Assembly: GCF_015101885.1 (NCBI RefSeq) | Contig: NZ_CP062941.1 | Span: 1,736,001 to 1,800,000, forward strand | Direction of reading: 5' to 3' | Source: Massilia litorea | Lineage (GTDB): Bacteria; Pseudomonadota; Gammaproteobacteria; Burkholderiales; Burkholderiaceae_D | Length of the DNA: 64,000 bases | In this document: positions 1 to 8,925 of the stretch, in pieces | Layout: every line of letters begins with the position of its first letter | How positions within the stretch are numbered: position 1 is the first letter of the stretch | Program-made: the position numbers and the translations under genes | Notes under the pieces: model-generated | The model's input: only the letters and a program-made list of their open reading frames with translations | Databases searched by the model: none | Told to the model about the DNA's origin: nothing

Positions 1-192
1 GTACGCAGCACCAAGGATGGTGCGCACCGCGGCCTCGGTCTCTCGATCGTGCACGGTTTGGTTAAAAAACTGAACGGCCAGATCGCCTGCCGCAGCGGCA
101 GGGGCGGCACCGCATTTGAAATTCTGCTGCCGGCATGGTCCGGCGCCAGCGCAACGCCGGCCTTGACGGCGCGCGCTGTGGGTTCTGTATAA
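1..192 (+). CDS. Sensor histidine kinase, C-terminal fragment
   Basis: Only the last 63 codons lie in the window; the gene begins upstream. The fragment carries the G2 box of a GHKL ATPase domain (RGLGLSIVHGLV), followed by a typical closing strand (GGTAFEILLP) and a short variable tail ending in TAA. This is the end of the ATP-binding domain of a two-component kinase. The next gene, a REC-domain regulator, starts 4 bp after the stop, so the two are probably co-transcribed and this kinase is its likely phosphodonor (inference). The sensor part cannot be described. Confidence 0.85.
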   Translation, partial: VRSTKDGAHRGLGLSIVHGLVKKLNGQIACRSGRGGTAFEILLPAWSGASATPALTARAVGSV

Positions 193-196
193 GGTC

Positions 197-2434
197 ATGA
201 TGAACGAGTATCGCGCCAGTGGGGAAGCGGCCTTGCCCACCTTGCATGGAGAGAGCGTCAACCTGCCGCGCCTGTTGCTGGTGGATGACGAGCCGCGCCT
301 GCTCGCCTCGCTCTACGAGCTGCTGCGCGACCGCGGCTTCGATCTCACCACGGCCAGCTCCGGCAGCGAGGCGATCGCCCACCTGTCGCGCAGCCGGTTC
401 GACCTGGTCCTGCTCGATCTGCGCCTGCCCGACATCGGCGGCCACGAGATCATGGATTTCATGAACGAGCGTGCGGTCGACGCCGACGTGATCGTGATGA
501 GCGGCGAAGTCGGCATCGACGCCGCCATCGGCGCCCTGAAACGCGGCGCCTACGACTACCTGCGCAAACCCTACAGCCGCGAAGAGCTGATGAAAACGGT
601 GGGGAATGCGCTCGAGCAGCGCCGCCTGGCCTCGGCCAACACCCGTATCGCCCAGCAGCTGGAAAACTCCGAGAAGATGTACCGCTACCTGGTCGACAGC
701 TCGCCGGACATCATCTATACGCTGAACCATGAAGGCCGTTTTACGTTCGTGAACGACCGCGCCTATCAATTGCTCGGTTTCTCGCGCGATGAACTGATCG
801 GCAAGCATTACTCGATCCTGGTGCACGACGAAGACCTGGAGCGCGCGCGCTATGTCTTCAACGAGAGGAGGGTCGACGAACGCGCCTCGCGCAACGTCGA
901 ACTGCGCCTGAAGTGCCGCGGCGCCAGGAGTAACAGCGGCGACCGCACCTTCAACAACACCCTGATGACGATCTCGCTGAACTCGATCGGCATGCACGTG
1001 CCCGACAGCGAAGTGCAGAAGCTCGAGTTCTTCGGCACCTATGGCGTGGCGCGCGACATCACCGACCGCAAGCGCGCCGAAGAAGTCATCTCCTACCAGG
1101 CCTACCACGACATCCTGACGGACCTGCCGAACCGGATCCTGTTCAAGGACCGCCTCGGCCTGGCCGTCATCCAGGCCAAGCGCAAGCTGACCGAACTGGC
1201 CGTGATGTTCATCGACCTCGATCGCTTCAAACTGGTGAACGACACGCTCGGCCATGTCAAAGGCGACGAGCTGCTGCAGCAGGTCGCGGTCAGACTGAAA
1301 GACTGCCTGCGCAAGGGCGACACGCTGGCGCGCCAGGGCGGCGACGAATTCACGATCGTGCTGCCGGAACTGCGCGACCGCGACGACGCGCGCATCATCG
1401 CCGACAAATTCCTGGAAAGCCTGCACCGCCCCTTCGACCTCGATGGCCACGAGGTGCACATCTCGGCCTCGATCGGCATCGCGATCTACCCGGGCGACGG
1501 CGAGTCGATCGACGAGCTGCTGCGCCACGCGGACATCGCGATGTACCAGGTCAAAGCGCTGGGCAAGAACGGCCACAGTTTTTATCACGACTCGATGCTC
1601 GACGTGTCGCATCAGAAGATCGCGCTGGAACAGGCGCTGCGCCGCGCGCTCGAGCACAACGAGCTGGAGATGTACTACCAGCCGCAGATCGATTCGACCA
1701 GCGGCCGGATCGTCGGCGCCGAGGCCCTGATGCGCTGGAACCATCCGACGCGCGGCCTGCTGTCGGCCGGCGAATTCTTGCCCTTCGCCGAAGAGAACGG
1801 CCTGATGCTGCCGATCTCGGACTGGATGATCGGCGCCCTGTGCCGCGACATGCTGCAATGGAACCTGGCCAGCGGCCAGGCGGTGCGGCTGTCTCTGAAT
1901 CTCTCGCCGCAATACCTCGACCGCGGCGACTTCTTCGAGAAGATGCGCGGCGCGCTGGTGCGCTACGGGATTTCGCCGGCACAGATCGAAGTCGAGATCA
2001 CCGAGAACATCTGCATTCGCAATCCGCAGTACGCGATCGAGCAGCTGAACAAACTCTGCCAGCTGGGCGTGTCGGTTGCGATCGACGACTTCGGCACCGG
2101 TTACTCGTCGCTCTCTTACCTGCACCGGTTCCCGATCCACACGATGAAGATCGACCAGTCCTTCGTCAAGGAGATCCACGACGCGGAAGGGCACTATCCG
2201 GTGATCCTGGCGATCATCTCGATCGCGCGCGGGCTGAACCTGCACCTGGTGGCCGAAGGGGTCGAGACCGAGACGCAAGCGAACTACCTGCGTTCCAACG
2301 GCTGCGAGACGATGCAGGGCTATCTGTTCCACCGCCCGATTTCGCTCTCCAACTTTATCGGCGTGCTGCGGCTGCAGGGGCCGATCGCCGGACATACGGC
2401 CGTCTTCCCCCCACCGCGCGCGCTGAGCGCCTGA
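197..2434 (+). CDS. Response regulator with PAS, GGDEF and EAL domains
   Basis: This 745-residue cytoplasmic protein has four domains: REC (about 25-140, acidic pair D30-D31, phosphoacceptor D74), PAS (about 155-290), GGDEF (about 300-460, motif RQGGDEF) and EAL (about 475-725, signature GAEALMRW, later DDFGTGYSSL). The GGDEF and EAL signatures both look intact, so it could make or degrade cyclic di-GMP; which activity dominates cannot be read from sequence. It follows a sensor kinase end by 4 bp and precedes a Sel1-repeat gene by 9 bp, suggesting one operon. Two adjacent ATGs are available (197 and 200), both behind AAGG. Confidence 0.93.
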   Translation: MMNEYRASGEAALPTLHGESVNLPRLLLVDDEPRLLASLYELLRDRGFDLTTASSGSEAIAHLSRSRFDLVLLDLRLPDIGGHEIMDFMNERAVDADVIVMSGEVGIDAAIGALKRGAYDYLRKPYSREELMKTVGNALEQRRLASANTRIAQQLENSEKMYRYLVDSSPDIIYTLNHEGRFTFVNDRAYQLLGFSRDELIGKHYSILVHDEDLERARYVFNERRVDERASRNVELRLKCRGARSNSGDRTFNNTLMTISLNSIGMHVPDSEVQKLEFFGTYGVARDITDRKRAEEVISYQAYHDILTDLPNRILFKDRLGLAVIQAKRKLTELAVMFIDLDRFKLVNDTLGHVKGDELLQQVAVRLKDCLRKGDTLARQGGDEFTIVLPELRDRDDARIIADKFLESLHRPFDLDGHEVHISASIGIAIYPGDGESIDELLRHADIAMYQVKALGKNGHSFYHDSMLDVSHQKIALEQALRRALEHNELEMYYQPQIDSTSGRIVGAEALMRWNHPTRGLLSAGEFLPFAEENGLMLPISDWMIGALCRDMLQWNLASGQAVRLSLNLSPQYLDRGDFFEKMRGALVRYGISPAQIEVEITENICIRNPQYAIEQLNKLCQLGVSVAIDDFGTGYSSLSYLHRFPIHTMKIDQSFVKEIHDAEGHYPVILAIISIARGLNLHLVAEGVETETQANYLRSNGCETMQGYLFHRPISLSNFIGVLRLQGPIAGHTAVFPPPRALSA

Positions 2435-2443
2435 TCGCCCACC

Positions 2444-4039
2444 ATGGACAGCGCGACCGTGCCTGAATTGCGTGACGGCGAACGCCACACGGACGCGCGT
2501 CACACAGCTGAATTCCTGCGCGTGAAGGCACAGGCCGAGCGCGGCGTCGCCAGCGCCCAGCACAGCCTCGGTTTCATGTACGTGAACGGGCAGGGCGTGC
2601 CGCGCAATTTCGAACTGGCCGTCGACTGGTACCGCAAAGCCGCCGCCGCCGGCCTGGAGCAGGCCCAGTACAACCTCGGCGTCATGTACCAGAAGGGGCA
2701 GGGCGTCCCCCAGGACCACGCCCAGGCGTTGTACTGGTACCGGCGCGCCGCCGAACAGGGGTATGCGCCGGCCCAGTACAACCTCGGCTGGCTGTACGCG
2801 AAGGGACAGGGCGCCGGCGTCGACGTGGCGCAGGCGCTGCACTGGTTCGGCCAGGCCGCCGCCCAGGGCGATCCCGGCGCCCAGCACAACCTGGGCATGA
2901 TGTACGAAGGCGGCAAGGGCATTCCACAGGACCAGGCCGAGGCGCTGGCCTGGTACCGGCGCGCGGCCGAGCAGGGCTATGCGCGCTCGCAGTTCGCGCT
3001 GGCGCTGCGCTACGACAGCGGGCAGGGTGTCGCGCGCGACCCGGAGCAAGCGCTCGACTGGCTGCGCCGCGCCGCGCAGCAGGGCCACGCGCCGGCCCAG
3101 TTCAACCTCGCGCTGCGCTTCGACAAGGGGCAGGACGTCGCCCAGGACAGCGTGCAGGCGGTCGAGTGGTACCAGCGCGCCGCGCAGCAGGGCCACGCCA
3201 GTTCCCAGTTCAACCTCGCCCTGATCTTCGACAGCGGCCACGGCGTGCCGCGCGACGAAGCGGCCGCATTGACCTGGTACCGGCGCGCTGCCGAACAGGG
3301 CCACGCCGCCGCCCAGGACAACCTCGGACTGCGCTACGAACACGGCCAGGGCGTCGAGCGCGACCCGGCACAGGCGGCGCACTGGTACCGCCAAGCCGCG
3401 GACCAGGGTCTGCCGGCCGCGCAATACCACCTCGGTCAACTGTACGACGCCGGCACCGGCGTCCCCCACGACCCTGCGCAGGCGACCCACTGGATGATGC
3501 AGGCGGCCGAGCAGGGCCATTTGCGCGCCCAGTTCGATCTCGGCCTGCGCCACGAGGCCGGCACCGGCGCGGCACGCGATGCGGCGCGCGCGCTGTACTG
3601 GTACCGGCGCGCGGCCGACCAGGAATATGCACCGGCCCAGCACATGGTCGGCGTGCTGCTCGAACGCGAGGAGACGAGCGACCCGCGCGAGGCCGCGGCC
3701 TGGTACCGCAAGGCCGCCGAGCAGGGTCATGCCCTGTCCCAGTTCGCGCTGGCGCTGCGCTACGACAGCGCCCACGGCGTCGAACGCGACTACGAGGCCG
3801 CTCACTTCTGGTACCTGTGCGCGGCGCGCCAGGGGCACGCGCGGGCGCAGTTCAACCTGGGCGTGATGAGTGCGACCGGGCAGGGGGCGCAGCGCGATCT
3901 GCTCGAGGCCCATGACTGGCTGGCGCGGGCCGCGGCGTCCGGCATTCCGGGCGCGGCGCCCTACCTGAAACGGATCACGGCACGCATGAATGCCGAGGAG
4001 CTGGCGCTGGTGCACGCAGCCGCCGATTACGGATTGTAG
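2444..4039 (+). CDS. Sel1-like repeat protein
   Basis: The 531-residue protein is almost wholly about 13 tandem Sel1 repeats of about 36 residues (pattern AQ-NLG-Y--G-GV--D--QA--WYRRAAEQG), from about residue 35 to 510. One copy near residue 405 is two residues short. Such repeats fold as alpha/alpha solenoids that act as protein-binding scaffolds. No signal peptide, membrane segment or catalytic domain is visible, so it is probably cytosolic. It starts 9 bp after the cyclic di-GMP regulator gene, so a role as adaptor in that pathway is plausible but inferred. Confidence 0.9.
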   Translation: MDSATVPELRDGERHTDARHTAEFLRVKAQAERGVASAQHSLGFMYVNGQGVPRNFELAVDWYRKAAAAGLEQAQYNLGVMYQKGQGVPQDHAQALYWYRRAAEQGYAPAQYNLGWLYAKGQGAGVDVAQALHWFGQAAAQGDPGAQHNLGMMYEGGKGIPQDQAEALAWYRRAAEQGYARSQFALALRYDSGQGVARDPEQALDWLRRAAQQGHAPAQFNLALRFDKGQDVAQDSVQAVEWYQRAAQQGHASSQFNLALIFDSGHGVPRDEAAALTWYRRAAEQGHAAAQDNLGLRYEHGQGVERDPAQAAHWYRQAADQGLPAAQYHLGQLYDAGTGVPHDPAQATHWMMQAAEQGHLRAQFDLGLRHEAGTGAARDAARALYWYRRAADQEYAPAQHMVGVLLEREETSDPREAAAWYRKAAEQGHALSQFALALRYDSAHGVERDYEAAHFWYLCAARQGHARAQFNLGVMSATGQGAQRDLLEAHDWLARAAASGIPGAAPYLKRITARMNAEELALVHAAADYGL

Positions 4040-4042
4040 TAA

Positions 4043-4181
4043 CGTAGGGTGGACTCCTGAGTCCACGCGTTCGTGTCCCTGAACACACCACGAACACTGC
4101 AGAGCGCCAGCATATGCCTGATGTGATCCGTTTCGGTTGCTCAACCGTGCGTAACGCGTGGACTCGGGAGTCCACCCTACG
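4043..4181. repeat. BIME-like pair of inverted palindromes
   Basis: Two 28-bp units, 4043-4070 and 4154-4181, are inverted copies of each other with one mismatch. Each is also a hairpin by itself (GTGGACTC...GAGTCCAC). They carry the CGTAGGGTGG and CCACGCG edges seen in other intergenic spaces of this window. The pair follows the Sel1 gene and may end its transcript or act as a REP/BIME element. The 274-bp gap between genes otherwise holds only the LexA box. Confidence 0.8.
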
Positions 4182-4284
4182 GTGCGCTGCCGTTCCGGGT
4201 TCAGTCGATGCCGGGATTGATTGGCCCGCCTTTGTCCCGCCCCTGCACCCTCCCGCGCGTCGTCCATACCCGGACTGGTTTATA

Positions 4285-4300
4285 CTGTACACCCATACAG
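4285..4300 (+). promoter_or_regulatory. LexA (SOS) box upstream of the radical-SAM/UdgX pair
   Basis: CTGTACACCCATACAG matches the CTGT-N8-ACAG LexA operator exactly in both half-sites. It overlaps a possible -10 element (TATACT, 4281-4286) and lies 13 bp before the ATG at 4314, where bound LexA would block transcription. The box in front of nadK-recN has the same TATACTGT...TACAGT layout. Confidence 0.85.
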
Positions 4301-4313
4301 TTTCTCCACTCCG

Positions 4314-5546
4314 ATGAAACTTTCCGACAAGCTCGAAATCCTGGCGGACGCCGCCAAATACGACGCTTCCTGCGCCAGCAGCGGGGCGCCGAAGCGTGCT
4401 TCCGACGGCAATGACGGCGGCATCGGCGCGACTACCGGCATGGGCATCTGCCACAGCTACACGCCGGACGGCCGCTGCGTATCGCTATTAAAAATCCTGC
4501 TCACCAATTTCTGCGTCTACGACTGCCAGTACTGCGTCAACCGCCGCACCTCGAATGTCCCGCGCGCACGTTTTTCGGTCGCCGAAGTCGTCAAGCTGAC
4601 CCACGATTTTTACCTGCGCAACTACATCGACGGCCTGTTCCTGAGTTCCGGCATCATCCAGTCGAGCGATTACACGATGGAGCAGCTGGTCGCCGTCGCG
4701 CGCACCCTGCGCGAAGTCCATCACTTCAAGGGCTACATCCACCTGAAAACGATTCCGGACGCCGATCCGCTGCTGATCGCCGAGGCCGGCCGCTATGCCG
4801 ACCGGCTGTCGGTGAACATCGAGCTGCCGACCCACGACAGCGTGACCCGCCTGGCACCGGAAAAGAACGTCCACACCATCAAACTGGCGATGGGTTCGAT
4901 CCGGCGCAAGCTCGATGAAAAGGCGGAAGAGCCGAAGGGGCCGAGTTTCGCGCCCGCCGGGCAAAGTACCCAGATGATCGTCGGCGCTGACGCCAGCGAC
5001 GACCAGACCATCCTGAATACGGCCGAAACCCTGTACGGCAGCTATAAACTCAAGCGCGTGTACTACTCGGCCTTCAGCCCGATCCCGCAGAGCCCGGACA
5101 GCGTGCCCCTCGCCCCGCCGCCGCTCTTGCGCGAGCACCGCCTGTACCAGGCCGATTTTTTGCTGCGCGGCTACGGTTTTACGGCGGGCGAACTGATGCC
5201 GGCCGCCGGCAACCTGGCGCTCGACGTCGACCCGAAGCTGGCCTGGGCGCTGGCGAATCGCGAGCACTTCCCGATGGACCTGAACCGCGCGGACGCCGAG
5301 ATGATTGCGCGCGTGCCCGGCATCGGCCTGCGCAACGCCAAGCGCATCGTCGACCTGCGCCGCCTGCGCCGGGTGCGCTGGGAAGATTTATCGCGACTGC
5401 GCTGCAGCATGAAGAAGATCGCGCCTTTCGTCGTCACCGCCGACTACAAGCCGGCCCAAGGTCTTGCCAGTTCCGACCTGCTGCGGCGCCACCTCGGTGC
5501 GCCGCAGGAGCAGATGAACCTCTGGCCCGAGCTGAAGGCGGCATGA
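4314..5546 (+). CDS. Putative DNA modification/repair radical SAM protein
   Basis: This 410-residue protein has a radical SAM cluster motif CX3CX2C (C67, C71, C74) in a TIM-barrel-like N-terminal region and a helix-hairpin-helix region at about 325-375 (PGIGLRNAKRIVDLRRLR) that would bind DNA. It matches the family annotated as putative DNA modification/repair radical SAM protein (TIGR03916), found next to UdgX-type proteins; its reaction is not established. I chose the ATG at 4314 because the longer frame from 4221 would place the LexA box inside the gene. Its stop overlaps the next start (ATGA), giving tight coupling. Confidence 0.88.
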   Translation: MKLSDKLEILADAAKYDASCASSGAPKRASDGNDGGIGATTGMGICHSYTPDGRCVSLLKILLTNFCVYDCQYCVNRRTSNVPRARFSVAEVVKLTHDFYLRNYIDGLFLSSGIIQSSDYTMEQLVAVARTLREVHHFKGYIHLKTIPDADPLLIAEAGRYADRLSVNIELPTHDSVTRLAPEKNVHTIKLAMGSIRRKLDEKAEEPKGPSFAPAGQSTQMIVGADASDDQTILNTAETLYGSYKLKRVYYSAFSPIPQSPDSVPLAPPPLLREHRLYQADFLLRGYGFTAGELMPAAGNLALDVDPKLAWALANREHFPMDLNRADAEMIARVPGIGLRNAKRIVDLRRLRRVRWEDLSRLRCSMKKIAPFVVTADYKPAQGLASSDLLRRHLGAPQEQMNLWPELKAA

Positions 5547-7036
5547 ACGCGGCGGCCGCGGTTGCGATGGTTGCCGCCGGCCAGCCGCTGGTGGTCTCCA
5601 GCTTTCTCGAGTGGCGTGCCGTCGCGCGCGAACTGCTGGTGCATGACGTGGCGCCGGAACTGGTCACCTGGAACCAGGTCGGCGTGCTCGATGCCGACCT
5701 GTTCTCGGGTGCGCCGGACTCTGCCCCTTCTGTCGATAATGTTCCTGCCGGGTTGACCCCCACAAAACCGGCACCGCACATTCCTCGCGCGCTGATGGAC
5801 ATGCTGCAGTCCGCCGCCTGCTGCCGCGTGCCCGACCGCTGGGCCTTCCTGTACCGGGTGATCTGGCGCTGGCAGCATGGCGAGCACGACGTGCAGTCGC
5901 CGGCCGACGCCGACGGCGCCCGTCTGCATGCGATGGTCAAGGCGGTGCGCCGCGAGGAGCACGACATGCACGCCTATATCCGATTCCGCGAGCGGCCCAT
6001 CGAGGCCGGTCCGCCGCAATTTGCCGCCTGGTTCGAGCCGCGCCACGACGTGCTGCCCCAGGTCGCCGAACATTTCAAACACCGCATGGGCGGCGTCACC
6101 TGGATGATCGGCACGCCCGAGGCCAGCGTCATGTGGGACGGCGCGAGCCTGCACCATACCGGCCCCCTGATGTCGAGCGCGGCCGACCTCGACGATGCCG
6201 GCGAGGCCCTGTGGCTGACCTATTACCGCAGCATCTTCAATCCCGCGCGCGTCAACGCCCAGCTGATGCAAAGCCATATTCCGTCGCGCTTCTGGAAAAA
6301 TCTGCCGGAAGGCGCGATCGTCCCGGCCATGGTCAGCAATGCCGAACTCGGCGCGCGCAGCACCGGCCAGGCCCAGGCGGTGGGCCGGAAAAGCGGCGCC
6401 ACGATCCCGATCGCCCCCGCCGACGCCCAGCCCGAACGCCAGCAACCGTCGAAACTCGACGAATGCCGGCGCTGCGACCTGTGGCAGTACGCGACCCAGG
6501 CGGTAGGCGGAGAAGGGCCGAAGAAGGCGCAGATCATGCTGGTCGGCGAGCAGCCGGGCGACCAGGAGGATCTGGCCGGCAAAGCCTTTATTGGGCCCGC
6601 CGGCAAGCTGCTCGACCGCGTGTTCGAGGCCGCCGGCCTGGAGCGGCGCGAGATCTATCTGACCAATGCGGTCAAACATTTCAAATGGGAGCCGCGCGGC
6701 AAGCGGCGCCTGCACAAGACGCCGGCCCAGCGCGAGGTCGAGGCCTGCCACTACTGGCTGGACAAGGAGCTGGCGTCGGTGAAACCGAAGGTGATCGTGG
6801 CGCTCGGCGCGACGGCGCTGAAATCGGTCATCGGGAATGGCAATGCGAAGCTGGGCGAGTCGCTCGGCAAGGCAATCCGCCACGAAGACCGCTGGGTCGT
6901 CACCGTCTACCACCCCTCGTATATCCTGCGCGTGCCGGACGAGGAGGCGAAACACCAGGCGTTCAAGGTGATGGTCGATGGCCTGAAGCTGGCGCAGTCG
7001 CTGCTGGAACGGCCGCCGGAAGAACCGCCGGCGTAA
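5543..7036 (+). CDS. udgX: DUF4130-UdgX fusion protein (uracil-DNA binding/excision)
   Basis: A 497-residue fusion. Residues about 1-260 match the DUF4130/TIGR03915 family of radical-SAM partners. Residues about 300-490 are a UdgX-type uracil-DNA glycosylase with motif A (VGEQPGDQEDLAGKAFIGP), the UdgX-specific KRRLH loop (387-391) and a late HPS motif (457-459). In mycobacterial UdgX the histidine of this loop bonds covalently to the abasic sugar after uracil excision; H391 is the equivalent. C308, C311 and C402, with H379 as likely fourth ligand, fit its iron-sulfur cluster. It overlaps the radical SAM gene by 4 bp and shares its SOS box. Confidence 0.92.
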   Translation: MNAAAAVAMVAAGQPLVVSSFLEWRAVARELLVHDVAPELVTWNQVGVLDADLFSGAPDSAPSVDNVPAGLTPTKPAPHIPRALMDMLQSAACCRVPDRWAFLYRVIWRWQHGEHDVQSPADADGARLHAMVKAVRREEHDMHAYIRFRERPIEAGPPQFAAWFEPRHDVLPQVAEHFKHRMGGVTWMIGTPEASVMWDGASLHHTGPLMSSAADLDDAGEALWLTYYRSIFNPARVNAQLMQSHIPSRFWKNLPEGAIVPAMVSNAELGARSTGQAQAVGRKSGATIPIAPADAQPERQQPSKLDECRRCDLWQYATQAVGGEGPKKAQIMLVGEQPGDQEDLAGKAFIGPAGKLLDRVFEAAGLERREIYLTNAVKHFKWEPRGKRRLHKTPAQREVEACHYWLDKELASVKPKVIVALGATALKSVIGNGNAKLGESLGKAIRHEDRWVVTVYHPSYILRVPDEEAKHQAFKVMVDGLKLAQSLLERPPEEPPA

Positions 7037-7042
7037 AGCGCC

Positions 7043-8227
7043 TTACCGTCCCGGCATCACCGCCACGTCGAAGCGCACCATGTCCCCGGCGCTGACCTGG
7101 CGCGCGGCGCCTGGCGGCGTCATGGTCCCGATCGCAAATCCCGGCTGCACCTGCACGATCGACACCGTCCCGACCGGCGCCTCCACGGTGCCGAGCGGCA
7201 CCAGCGGATCGGCTCCATACACCTGCTGGCGCGGGTCGAGCCGGTAGACGACGAGCTGGTCGCCCGGCGTCACCGAGGAGGTGCTGCCGGCGTCGATGAC
7301 GATCCGTTCGCCCTGCACCTGCACCACCTTGGCCATGAAGGGTAATGCCGCGATATCGGCCGTGATGCCGGCGATGCCTTCGTCGAGCGCGCGCAGGATG
7401 GCGCCGCCGAAAGGCGTGGCGGCGAAGCTGGCGCTGCCGAAGGGTTTATCGCGGCCGACGCGTCTTTCTCCGACCGTTTCCACCAGCGCCGTGCGGCGTG
7501 CCAGCAGGACGCCGGTCAGCCCATCGTGGACGAAAAATTCGATTTCGATGCGGCGCGCGTCCTTGTTGATCAGGCCATAGAACGCCGGCTTGTCGAAATT
7601 ACCGGCGTCGACGATTTCGCCCGAGACCACGAACTGGCTCTCGTACATGCCGGCGATGCGACGCACGGCCGCTGTGTCCGTGCTCGGGCCCTTGCTGCCC
7701 GGCGAGATGACATACGGACTTTCCTTGCCGAGGAACTTGCCGCCGGCCGTCATGCGGCGCAGCAGCTCCTGGGGCAGGCGGATCGCGATGTCGTCGACGT
7801 CGTCGAGCTGGGGCGAGCGGCGCACGTGGAAAGGCGTGACGACGATCTTCTTTTTATAGGCGAGATTCACGCTGCCGCGCGGACGCGCGTCTTCTTCTTT
7901 GACGGCGATGCGCACGTGCAGCACCTGGCCGGTCTGCCATTCGCGCAGCACCGTGTAGCGGTCGAAGTCAAAGGCTGGCTGGACGCGGCTGCTCTCAACC
8001 GTCTTGCCGCGGGTGGCGGTGCCGGCGGCGACATCGACGCGGGCGCCGCTGCGCAGGCCGAGCTGTTCGAGCGCATCGCGGATCGCGGCCTGGCGCGCGC
8101 CGGCGAGGTTGCCGCCGGCGATCGCGGCGACGCCTTCGGCCTCGGCCGGCGCGGCGCACACGGGAATAGACAAGCTGAGCAGCAGCGCCAGCAGGGCGCC
8201 GCCGAACTGCCCCAGCTTACTGGGCAT
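7043..8227 (-). CDS. flgT: FlgT-like flagellar assembly protein
   Basis: This 394-residue exported protein starts with a signal peptide (residues about 1-25, ending VCAAPA). It resembles the three-domain FlgT family: an N-terminal domain (ARQAAIRDALEQLG), a middle domain (KKKIVVTPF..., about 125-270) and a C-terminal domain (RIVIDAGSTSSVTPGDQLVVYR, about 300-390). Vibrio FlgT forms the H-ring around the basal body. The ATG at 8227 gives a proper signal peptide; upstream starts in the same frame do not. It overlaps the upstream FlgP-like lipoprotein gene by 11 bp, a pairing known for flagellar outer-membrane factors. No other flagellar genes are in the window. Confidence 0.8.
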   Translation of the reverse strand: MPSKLGQFGGALLALLLSLSIPVCAAPAEAEGVAAIAGGNLAGARQAAIRDALEQLGLRSGARVDVAAGTATRGKTVESSRVQPAFDFDRYTVLREWQTGQVLHVRIAVKEEDARPRGSVNLAYKKKIVVTPFHVRRSPQLDDVDDIAIRLPQELLRRMTAGGKFLGKESPYVISPGSKGPSTDTAAVRRIAGMYESQFVVSGEIVDAGNFDKPAFYGLINKDARRIEIEFFVHDGLTGVLLARRTALVETVGERRVGRDKPFGSASFAATPFGGAILRALDEGIAGITADIAALPFMAKVVQVQGERIVIDAGSTSSVTPGDQLVVYRLDPRQQVYGADPLVPLGTVEAPVGTVSIVQVQPGFAIGTMTPPGAARQVSAGDMVRFDVAVMPGR

Positions 8228-8756
8228 GGTAGAACGAGGCGCCATAGGCAGCGCCGGGACCGGCGTTGCCCACCATGCTGCGCGCGTTCTTTGCCACTGC
8301 CTGGGTGGCACGCGGGGGAGTCTGGGAGGGGGCCGCATTGGTATCGAAATCCATCTCCACGGTCGTCTCGTAGCTGCCGTCTTCGCGCTGGGCGACTTTC
8401 GTCACGCGCGCGCCACGGATGAAGGCGTCAATATACACCTTGAAACTGTCGTCCTTGAGCGCGAGCGAGCCAACCGTGCTGCCGCCTTCGACGCGCAGGC
8501 CATACACCTGTTCGGCCATCGCGCGGTAGGCATCCAGGCGCGCGGCGCGCATGGCGAGCAGCTTGCGCTGGGCCGGCGAGACGCGGTCGCACTCGCCATT
8601 GCAGGCGGCGGTGTTGACGGCGCCGTAGCCGGTGGCGTTCAGGGTGACGATGACCGGCTGCGGCGCGGGCGCCTGGCGGGTGAAGGGCGTGTGCACGGTG
8701 CCGCAGGCGGACAGCAGCGATGCGGCGGCAAAGGCGAGGACAGCGACGAGTTTCAT
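8217..8756 (-). CDS. flgP: FlgP/LPP20-family flagellar lipoprotein
   Basis: A 179-residue protein with a lipoprotein signal peptide (lipobox LLSAC, Cys at residue 18) and an LPP20/FlgP-type core (AMRAARLDAYRAMAEQVYGL, then IRGARVTKVAQREDGSYETTVEMD). FlgP proteins are outer-membrane lipoproteins needed for full motility in Vibrio and Campylobacter. The tail after about residue 145 is proline/alanine/glycine rich. It overlaps flgT by 11 bp. The 169 bp upstream of the start hold no gene; a TTGACA at about 8858-8863 on this strand has no convincing -10 partner. Confidence 0.75.
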   Translation of the reverse strand: MKLVAVLAFAAASLLSACGTVHTPFTRQAPAPQPVIVTLNATGYGAVNTAACNGECDRVSPAQRKLLAMRAARLDAYRAMAEQVYGLRVEGGSTVGSLALKDDSFKVYIDAFIRGARVTKVAQREDGSYETTVEMDFDTNAAPSQTPPRATQAVAKNARSMVGNAGPGAAYGASFYHAQ

Positions 8757-8925
8757 GACGGATCCGGTGTTGGTGGGCGCGCGCGCTCAAAGCGCGCTAT
8801 CAGTCTGGATAACGGACGCCGGCGCCGGATCTTGATGGACGTACGGAAATATTTATGTCAAAAACCCGGCAATCCGCAAGCGAATTGGCGGGTTATCAAG
8901 CGCGATGCTTGATTCGGCAAGCCGA

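Noticed and set aside
2540..3950. Tandem DNA repeat with about 108-bp period
   Set aside because: It is simply the coding sequence of the Sel1 repeats. The copies have diverged, and it is neither a CRISPR nor a mobile array.
62..4267. A 1401-codon open frame on the minus strand
   Set aside because: It is antisense to three well-supported genes. Long antisense frames are usual in high-GC DNA, and the repetitive translation mirrors the Sel1 repeats.
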